From Antedon mediterranea (lineage: Eukaryota > Echinodermata > Crinoidea > Comatulida > Antedonidae), in assembly GCF_964355755.1 (NCBI RefSeq), contig NC_092677.1, positions 17,952,101-18,016,100 on the forward strand: a stretch of 64,000 nucleotides of DNA. The letters are read 5' to 3'. Shown piece by piece: positions 56,787 to 64,000 of this stretch. The notes below the pieces were generated by a model. It made no database searches and was not told where the DNA came from. It saw only the letters and a program-made list of their open reading frames with translations. Positions within the stretch are counted from its first letter, which is position 1, and each line of letters starts with the position of its first letter. A program made the position numbers and the translations under genes.

Positions 56787-59700
56787 GTAAGTACAATTTA
56801 ATTAAAATGGATATGAAAGGATTTTAAAAAAATGACTTTGTATGAATCCTTTTAATGTTAATAAACAACACACACAAATTAGATTCAAATACCTAGTAGG
56901 CCTAAAACTATATAAATTACGCTGGGCATCTTTCTATTCACCTGAAAAACGGAAACTGAATAAGTACAGTATAATTAGTAATTAATGTATGGTTATCTGC
57001 CTTCAAAACAAAATTATTATTTAGTATAAATTAAATGTATTATGCAGGCTTGATTAACAGTATACTTTATTATATGCTGTAATACATTTGAAAGGTTTAA
57101 AGGCCATGCTCAGTATCTCTTACCTTATTATTATAATTTGACTCTAACATTTGCGCTTCCATTCCAATCAATAATGCATTTACTTATCCCGTCTATCAAT
57201 TATCATAGTAGCACTGTAATGATAGACCTGTAGGTAGGTAAGAATACAAACAATTGTTTATTATACTGTAATATGGCATCAAATCAATAAAATTTTTAGG
57301 AGCTAGGTGAAAAAACACCTTGATACAAACTCAAATACGCGCGCCTAACTACTGTAGGCCTGGCCTGTTAAGGCCGGTGCACACCGAACGCGAAGCAGCG
57401 AAGCGTCATGCGTCACTTGACGGATCGCTTTGGAAGTTGAATTGTCATGCGTCTATTAGTTTTTCTTGTCGGTTCCCACTAAACGCGTCACGATGTGCTG
57501 ATTCGGCGCGATTGCTAGGGTGTTCCAGGTTGGATCTGCATACAATGAATAGTGTAAGTGAAACCAGGGAAGAGTTAAATTAAAATGTAATTTAACTCTT
57601 CCCTGGTTAAACCAATCACAGTGTTTGGTTTTGGTGGGAAAATGTTATCCTTTTCCAAAGCCTGAAATGTGCATGATTGTGTGTATATTAACAAGCAGTC
57701 AAACATCGTATCACAAGGACAGAAGAAGATGTATCCAATATCAATACAGTTACAAGAATTAAAGCGTTTATTGTTGATTACACGTACATGTGATCTGCTG
57801 AGTATATTTATTAGTGGTGTTACAAATATCTTTTGCAGCGTCAGCCTACCAATCAACAGAGGTGCAATTATAATTACAGTCACATTGCAACAACATTTTA
57901 TAACCATATAAAACATTTCATATAAACACGAACTGGGATCTCCATGGGTTGACCTACTATAGCATAGGTGTTTAGCACCTGTTTGGTCTTTCTGTGCCTC
58001 CTTTTATAATTGTTTTGTCTTCTTATGTTTATGGCAGAAATTGAATAAATAAATAAATAAAATAAACTATAGGCCTATATATTAATGTAAAGTTTTCACA
58101 TTCATTTTCTAATTATTATTAAATATTATATTATTCATGACAAAACATACAGTTTTGTTCTCATTTGATTAAATGTAATAAATATCCCAAACTCATATTT
58201 ACACTTTATATTATCTTATGACTTTTTTTTCACATAAATACACTTATTTAAATAGTGAATCATTGTTTTTAAAGGTATCATTAAATAATTAATCATTACA
58301 CTGTATATCATCTTATGACTTTTTCACATAAATACACTTATTGAAATAGTGAATCATTGTTTTTAAAGGTATCATTAAATAATTAATCATTACACTGTAT
58401 ATTATCTTATGACTTTTTCACATAAATACACTTATTGAAATAGTGAATCATTGTTTTTAAAGGTATCATTAAATATCAACCAGATTTTCTTTTTTACTAC
58501 TCCTGAATACTTTCGCAAAATAATATCAAAATAATAAATTTAAAAGGTATCATCCCAAAAAAAAAATGAAAATTGAAGAAATATTATTATTGTTAAAAGT
58601 GAATAACTAACCCTAAAGTGTTACTGTATACTGTATTACACACACAATGAAAATGTTTTAAATTATATTTTCAGGAAGACAATATATCTTGTCCAAAAAA
58701 TGACACTAAACTTAAAGATGTATTGTCCCATAGAATCATGAAAAATGAAGATGATTAAAATCAAATTTGAATAGGCCATTTTGTAGTTTTAACAAAGTTA
58801 ATCACTTACATAGAAAAAAACCCAACAAAACTTATGTTTTCACTTATAAAATGAAAAAAAATCCATTAGCTGGCAGCCAATTTGACTATTTTTTTAGTAA
58901 TGGAGTATAACAAAACATATACATATATTTCCATGTGTTCTCTATTGCTAAAAAAAGACATTCAGTTCAGTTTTCCTTCTATAACCACTTAATAAATACT
59001 AGTTACAGTCCAACTCCTCCTTAATCTCTTCCATTTTCTATTAAAAAAAATGAAACAAGTATTAAAAAATTGCTATAGTAAGGCATATTGCTCAAATCAT
59101 TTTTTTCTGGCCAATGTATGTCACCAACTGACATACCCATTTGAAAAAAGTCTATACAAATCTGTATCAGTCTCATAATTGCCAGTCCACGTTTTTGAGG
59201 AGCAATTGCTCTTAATTCCATGGCAATAATATACTGGCCGCTTAAACTACTAGCTTGGTCATTGGTGGAGTTTGTAACGCTGGTAATAGCCTGAAGGATC
59301 CCATTTATCAATGTTCATCTAATTGACCTAAAAAAAAAAAAACAACAGTATTTATGTATTAATATTACTACTACTAGGCCTATCCTAGCCTTACAACACT
59401 AAATCAACTAAATATTAGGCCTATAAATATTAATTAATAATAATAAGTAGGCTAGGCCTAGCTAGGCCTAGAGTAGTACTGTACTCATATTTAGTAGTAG
59501 GCTTAACCTAGGCTAGGCCTAGCACATAGTAGACTAGTAGGGATTAGTAAGTATTATGTAGGCCTATAAGTACTACTTGGCATGGCCTAGCCTACTAGGG
59601 TATATGTAGCCTAGGCTAGGTAGGCCTAGCTAGGCCCTAGTATTGCCTAAACCTAGGTAGGCCTAGGCCTAGGCTAGAAATAGAAGGCTTGCCAACTCAC

Positions 59701-62700
59701 TTTACAAATTGATCTCTGACGCGTTTTAGGCCTAGTTTTTCTGGCATTCTTCTACACAGATGTTTGTCTGAAATTATTGTCTTCATGCATTAATCCTTAT
59801 GTTTCTGTCTGTGTATGACTTACTTCCCTTATCGTAAAGACAAGAAGGGTAAGTATTTCCATAAAGACCTCGCTCGTCAGCCACCATTTTTTTGCCGTCG
59901 GTGTCGTCGATGAGAGATATTCCTGACTTCTGATTGGTTGACGAACGCAAACCGCGCTCACGACGCCTCAAAAAGTTGACCAAGGTTCAACTTTTGAAAA
60001 TTCGCGTGCGAAGCCTTCGCTGCTGTCGTTTTCAACGCGTTGAAGTTGAAATTCGACTATCGTACACTGTTCGCTTGTATGTTCACACTGGAAGCGTCCG
60101 TCGCCTGCCGCGTGCGTCACTTTTTAACGCGAAATTCGCGGCTTCGCGTTTGATGTGCACCGGCCTTTAGTATAGGCAAGCGCGTTGGAAAATCGTTTGA
60201 TGTCACCGTCGATGCATATCCTTCTATTCCTTAATATATATCATATCTGTGATTTGTTTTAGCGTTGAGAATTTGAGCGGCGTTTTGTGGGTACCCAGTT
60301 TGTGCTGGACAGATGGCAATAAACAATGGATACTGATTTCGAATAAGAACCGAAATGTATTTATTGTATTATACATTTTCTTATTTTTACGGCTTAAACC
60401 ATAAAGAAAATACAGTTTGTCATTGCCGATAAAGAAGGCTTATCATTTATTAGGCCTAGCTAGCTAAACAAACTCAATTAAAGAAGGCTCATTGTGTGGG
60501 CCGTGATCGCGACAGGGACTACTTGGCCTAGCCATAGCGCGGCTAGTGAGTGAGCCTGGGTCTAGGCTTAGCATTTTTGTTACAAATTTGTAAGTCGAAG
60601 TTCGCATAACTGGAATTTTTATACCAGTCCTATTAGATTCGTAATAAACATCATTTGCGGGAGAGAGAGAGAGAGAGAGGGGCGAAGGTGAGATCAACTC
60701 GTGTGATTCTTACGCATGTGCAAAATAACTCCGTGTATCTAGGCCTAGCAAGATAGGCATATGGCAATGAATTTCGTGAAAGGTGGCCTTGAATAACAAA
60801 ATTTATAATATCTAATATAATGATTAAAAACCAAATGTTACTGTTTTAATCAATGTGAATAAAATGTAAGAAAGGGTAATCAACTCGGCAGTCGCCTCAT
60901 TGATATAATTATAACCTTTCATCATTCACCTCATGCCATTATTTGTACCAATACAATCATAAACATTTTTGTATACTAATACACTTTGTTTTTAACATTG
61001 TCTTTTTTATATCTCAACAAACGCATTATCCAATTCTAATATACTTTGTTTTTAACAATTTCTTTTTTTATATATATTATAATATTATATACCAAATAGC
61101 CTATACCGTACATTTGAGGTAATACATTAATTGTACTTGATTAGGTTGTCATCTGTACACCACATAATATTATGATTCATTTACATTAGGCCTAAAACAT
61201 TGCAATTGTCATCAGTTTTATTTATAGACAAAAAATATCACAACATACGCCACTGACAAAATAATAACCGCATGCTTCAGAGAATTTAACATATCTAAAT
61301 ACAGACTCCGTTGCTAAATTACAATAATCAAACAGTGATAGAACAATACAGTAGTCAGATGGATAATACCACCAATCCTCACTAGTTTAATTACCCCCAC
61401 CAAGGAGGTTATATTTCCACCCCTGTATGTGTGTGTGTGTCTGTGAACAGCCTGGATACCACAGTTTTTATTTGGGTCTCACCAAATTTGGCCACAATCA
61501 TCTATGTCCCAAAAGCTCGGACGAGTTTAAAGTTGAAGAGAAAAGAGAAAACTATTTTACTGCCTAGAGACCACAATTTTTATCCCATTCTCGCCAAACT
61601 TAGCCACAAAGACCAATGACTTAGCATATAATTGTGGTTACATTTTGAAGGGTCAGGGTCAAAGATCAAGGTCCAAAAAAAAAAAAAAAAATAAAAAAAA
61701 AAAGAATAATAAAAAAAACCTCAGCGGGACTTGAACCAGCGATCTCAAGAGGCTGGATACATAACCATTACACCAACTAATAACAAAAATTAAAAAAATA
61801 TATATATTTTCTGGGGACATTTTATGTAGGCGGAGGTTTGTACTTTCGGAGTATCCTCTAGTTTTCTAACATGTCACATATTTGCCTTATACTTGATACC
61901 ATGCCACTACACTATATATAGTATTATCAAAATTTAAACTTTGCATTTCCCCGTAATCCTCAAAGGATTATTCTCGATGTACTCAAGTGCAGTGGAATTC
62001 AAATTCTGCGCGGCTTCTCATGTATTCCGAGAGGGGGAAATCTTTCAATTTAATCAGGTATTCCAAACAATTTTGACAATAACGTCCTCTTATAATTTTT
62101 TTCGATTTCAAACTCTTGCTCATAACAGATAAGGGCCAGACCAAATTTCATTAATTTACGCGATAAACCTTTTCGTAACGCAGGTATATACACCGAAACC
62201 GAATCCCCCACTTGATATGTTACATCGCGGACGCGTTCGTCATATCGCTCCTTCATTTTCGCTTGATTTTAGAAACAGCTCTAAATAGCTCCAACTGACT
62301 TATTAACACACTTTATTAGTGGCATTGTTTTAATGAGGTCACATCGAGCGGAAGCCTAGCTTCCCTGCCATATAAAAGAAAAAAGGACTACAAGCAACAG
62401 ATTTCGTAGAAGCCGGAGCTGTACGATAAGCGAACTGTATTGCCGGTAAATATTTATCCAAATCATTATGATATTCATTTACATAATGCGAAATGGTATC
62501 TAATATAACAGAATTGTATCTTTCCTGTATGGCGTTGCATTGAGGTTGATATGCGCTGGTATTTATTTTATGCATTTGCATTACTCTACATACTTCAAGA
62601 ACAATCTTAAAGTTCGATCCGCGATCACTCAACAGAGTACACAGATAACATATATTCAAACATAGCTTTTGGACACCGTAGCTGCTCCCGCTTCTTTCAA

Positions 62701-64000
62701 ATTCTCTGAATTTTAATCGTAGCTCGTTTGGCTTGTGAGAGGTACCGGGATCATTGCCCGAGTTCTTCACCACGTGTTATGCTTAGACAATACATACGCA
62801 ACACATTTTACTCGGTACCGTTCAGTTTATTCATAATTCGTTGTGCACAACCTCCTGCCCGGAACTCCTCCCTTTACAAATACCTACCGTCTATTAAACA
62901 AACACACAGGTGGTAAATATGCAAATAAGTCATTGCGTACCACAAAAGACTAAAGACGTCACAACATTATGTATACATTACCAATATACCGCAATACGTA
63001 GGGCTAAAATACAGTATAATTCGAAATCATATTTATTCAAAACATATTTTACATTGACCTGTTTGGTGAGATATAAAACATTGCACCCGTGTTTTATGTG
63101 AGTGATACGTTATTTATATCTACAATATAGATTTGGCGTGCTGCTGTAATTCGTGCCTGTCAGGAAAATCGAGTGTACCAGATGAAAAACATGCGATGGA
63201 ATGCAAACATTGAGGCTGGAAGTGTGCTTGAGATGACATTTTTGTCTACAACAGAAAACAATATCACTGTTCTTGGTACCATATATTTTAACGACGGCGA
63301 AGACTATTGTAACAGACCAATACCTACCGTTTCATCAGATGGTACCACCGATACACTAACTATTACGCCAACGCTAGTATATGCTACTGGTGCGCCAACA
63401 ACTGTAACGGATGGACCGGTAGTTACTACTGAAACACAAATAGCTACCACTGAACTACCAGATGTTGTCATTACTACAGAAGCACTAGTTGGTACTACTA
63501 AAACACCATTTGTTAGCACTGAACAACCACTTTTTACCCATGAAACACAAGCTACCACTGTACCACCAGTTACTACAACTGAACAACAAGTTTCTAAAAC
63601 TGAATCACCAATGTATACTACCGACAACAACAACAAAGAAACAGTACTTGTTTGTGCCACCTGTATGTCAGACGTTGTTATTACAAATAGATGGTCTGGA
63701 CATTTTGAAGGAACCATTACCGTAACATTTACCAATGCAGTCACTGAATGGACGATGGAAATTACCTTTTCTGAACCAGTTGATACTCTAGATGTAAGAA
63801 CCTTCATATTATCGTTTATTATTCAAATTAACATTAACCTATGATCTTCGCTTACAATTAGTTTTATTTTTATATGATGATGAAGTAAGCTATCGATCTA
63901 TTACGACTGCCCTTCACGTAATGAATATTATTTCCAGTTTTGATCTTAAAAAAAATCAATATTTTGTTACAGTCTGGTACGAAACATAAATTAAAAATCA
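56577..64000 (+). CDS. Secreted protein with tandem CBM2-type carbohydrate-binding modules, 5' part
   Basis: Exons 56577-56786 and 63131-63793 join in phase 0 to give 291 residues. Signal peptide 1-25 (RRNLILLLSMVLVVAHS, with either Met1 or Met5 as start). CBM2 module 1 spans the intron: FKSGISIDIT, YSWTMYLIFDEPVFKLQ|IWRAAV, MRWNANIEAGSVLEMTF and YFNDGEDYC, with the spaced Trp residues (56, 72) and WNA-I-aG signature. A linker of about 80 residues is rich in Thr, Pro, Glu and Val (TTET, TTEL repeats). Module 2 begins CATCMSDVVITNRWSGHFEG, TVTFTNAVTEWTMEITFSEP and is again cut by a phase 0 intron after SEPVDTLD. CBM2 modules bind cellulose, chitin or xylan and in animals occur on GH9 cellulases and other secreted proteins. 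Whether a catalytic domain follows is unknown; the gene leaves the window. Confidence 0.8.
57562..57608. repeat. Perfect 20-bp inverted repeat (palindrome family, copy 2)
   Basis: Arms AACCAGGGAAGAGTTAAATT and exact complement with a 7-bp spacer, inside the Harbinger element. The arm differs by one base from the 18-bp arm at 13775. Confidence 0.85.
58201..58477 (+). repeat. 94-bp tandem repeat, about three copies
   Basis: CACATAAATACACTTATT recurs at 58231, 58325 and 58419 with near-identical sequence between. Lies inside the Harbinger element. Confidence 0.9.
59021..59328 (-). pseudogene. BESS-motif part of a Harbinger accessory protein
   Basis: The minus frame contains LSGQYIIAMELRAIAPQKRG and LAIMRLIQICIDFFQMG, resembling the BESS motif (F-x-aLr-l-p-kr--ak-xI-xil) of Harbinger-encoded MADF proteins. 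An acceptor-like poly(T)AG precedes 59328, but an in-frame TGA follows it, so the exon is broken or mis-bounded. Confidence 0.45.
59380..59690. repeat. Dense TAGGCCTAG cluster
   Basis: About 300 bp almost built from overlapping TAGGCCTA, CTAGGC and GTAGGC words, a local concentration of the motif that is scattered elsewhere in the window. Confidence 0.7.
59824..59887 (-). pseudogene. Possible MADF N-terminal exon of the Harbinger accessory protein
   Basis: ATG at 59887 opens MVADERGLYGNTYPSCLYDK, reminiscent of the start of MADF domains (xRpxLYd-x-YkD), and ends at a strong donor GAA|GTAAGT at 59823. Confidence 0.3.
60660..60680. repeat. (GA)n microsatellite
   Basis: About ten GA units followed by GGGGCG. 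Confidence 0.9.
60970..61075 (+). repeat. Duplicated 60-bp unit
   Basis: CTAATACACTTTGTTTTTAA and CTAATATACTTTGTTTTTAA start two similar copies about 60 bp apart, each ending in a TTTTTTATAT run. Confidence 0.6.
61385..61862 (-). repeat. Interspersed repeat with a tRNA-like segment
   Basis: The left end has CCACCAAGGAGGTTATATTT, then a (TG)n run and TTTGGGTCTCACCAAATTTG; the right end reads GGCGGAGGTTTGTACTTTCG then GAGTATCCTCTAG. This type of non-coding repeat is, from memory, common in aquatic animals; its class is not assigned here. Confidence 0.5.
61724..61790 (-). mobile_element. tRNA-like / SINE head
   Basis: On the minus strand TTGGTGTAATGGTTATGTAT (box A) and CTGGTTCAAGTCCCGC (box B) with an intervening anticodon-arm-like stretch. 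The T-stem is imperfect and both sides are A/T tracts, so this is a tRNA-derived SINE fragment or tRNA pseudogene. Confidence 0.55.
62050..62878 (-). mobile_element. Internally deleted Ty3/gypsy-like LTR retrotransposon
   Basis: The minus frame 62650-62340 encodes an integrase core (LLSDRGSNF, INTSAYQPQCNAIQERYNSV, LDKYLPAIQFAYRTAPAST); 62256-62050 gives the post-integrase segment (YDERVRDVTYQVGDSVSVYI, RKGLSRKL). Upstream, 62878-62775 is a candidate short LTR (TGTAAAGGGAGG ... AATAAA ... AACA), followed by TGGTGAAGAACTCGG as a possible primer-binding site. gag, protease, RT and RNase H are absent between them, and no 3' LTR was found. It lies in intron 1 of the CBM2 gene. Confidence 0.7.
63131..63793 (+). 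CDS. CBM2 gene exon 2 (second half of module 1, linker, first half of module 2)
   Basis: Acceptor CAATATAG| before 63131 and donor GAT|GTAAGA at 63794; 221 codons, phase 0 both ends. The exon begins IWRAAVIRACQENRVYQMKN. The first in-frame ATG is well inside the exon, which shows it is internal. The long open frame on the opposite strand (63304-63807) is a shadow of the Thr-rich linker. Confidence 0.85.
63973..64000 (+). CDS. CBM2 gene candidate exon 3 (start only)
   Basis: TTTTGTTACAG| is a good acceptor; in the required phase 0 the exon opens SGTKHKLKI up to the window edge. The Trp expected at this point of a CBM2 fold is absent, so the assignment is tentative. Confidence 0.3.

Larger units (their letters stand above)
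57371..60166 (-). mobile_element. PIF/Harbinger-like DNA transposon, 2.8 kb, degenerate
   Basis: The ends are inverted: AGGCCGGTGCACACCGAACG at left and AGGCCGGTGCACATCAAACG as reverse complement of right; 29 of 32 terminal bases agree. Both are flanked by TTA (57368-57370 and 60167-60169), the Harbinger-type target-site duplication. The minus strand carries pieces of a MADF/BESS accessory gene; no DDE transposase is readable. It lies in intron 1 of the CBM2 gene. Confidence 0.8.

Noticed and set aside
57575-57916. 113-codon minus-strand ORF inside the Harbinger element as a transposase
   Set aside because: No DDE motifs or other transposase blocks; it starts within a palindrome.
63304-63807. 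167-codon minus-strand ORF
   Set aside because: Val/Ser/Thr-rich antisense shadow of the Thr-rich linker of the CBM2 gene.

Overview
This window looks like nuclear DNA from an invertebrate deuterostome, most likely an echinoderm. It is AT-rich, its genes are split by GT-AG introns of 0.8-7.7 kb, it is full of diverse LINE, Penelope, SINE and DNA-transposon remnants, and the palindromic motif TAGGCCTA is scattered throughout. The taxon is an inference. I see no bacterial gene organisation, CRISPR array, rRNA or confident functional tRNA.

Three protein-coding genes can be read from splice-consistent exons. (1) At the left edge, minus strand, 6098 down past position 1: the first four coding exons of CA8, the carbonic-anhydrase-related protein VIII. 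One canonical zinc ligand is replaced by Cys, and intron 4 has a GC donor. (2) Minus strand, 30356-16127: a complete four-exon, 268-residue RGK-family (Rad/Gem/Rem) small GTPase. It has G1, G4 and G5 motifs, an odd G3 motif and the diagnostic RGK C-terminus. A CRE and a TATA-like box lie upstream. (3) Right edge, plus strand, 56577 to beyond 64000: the start of a secreted protein with tandem CBM2-type carbohydrate-binding modules joined by a Thr-rich linker. Between genes 2 and 3, plus strand 31596-34650, is a decayed gene of the NNMT/INMT/PNMT methyltransferase family.

Region by region: 0-6.1 kb CA8; 6.1-16.1 kb intergenic, with a (GACC)n-bearing dispersed repeat, a pogo-like MITE, a possible promoter with short first exon, a perfect palindrome and a tRNA-derived SINE; 16.1-30.4 kb the RGK gene, whose introns hold L2/CR1-like and Rex1/Babar-like LINE fragments, a SINE and a purine-rich degenerate satellite; 31.6-34.7 kb the methyltransferase relic; 36.6-36.85 kb an antisense SINE; 37.7-40.75 kb a young 5'-truncated Tx1/L1-clade LINE with a 14-bp target-site duplication and an open ORF2 remnant; 41.2-48.5 kb a cluster of related non-coding repeats around a 1.1-kb minisatellite with 23-bp then 24-bp periods; 48.5-51.1 kb stacked LINE and Penelope-like fragments; 51.9-54.8 kb an inverted repeat copy, a 113-bp hairpin and another LINE; 55.0-55.45 kb Penelope/retrozyme-like terminal sequence on the minus strand containing a well-formed type I hammerhead ribozyme and a second, broken one; 56.6-64 kb the CBM2 gene, whose first intron contains a 2.8-kb PIF/Harbinger-like transposon with TTA target-site duplication and MADF/BESS accessory-gene remnants, a repeat with a tRNA-like segment, and an internally deleted Ty3/gypsy-like fragment.

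The three genes are unrelated in function: CA8-type proteins are acatalytic regulators (IP3-receptor binding in vertebrates), RGK proteins inhibit voltage-gated calcium channels, and the CBM2 protein is extracellular. No operon-like cooperation is implied. The most noteworthy non-protein signal is the hammerhead ribozyme at 55302-55374.
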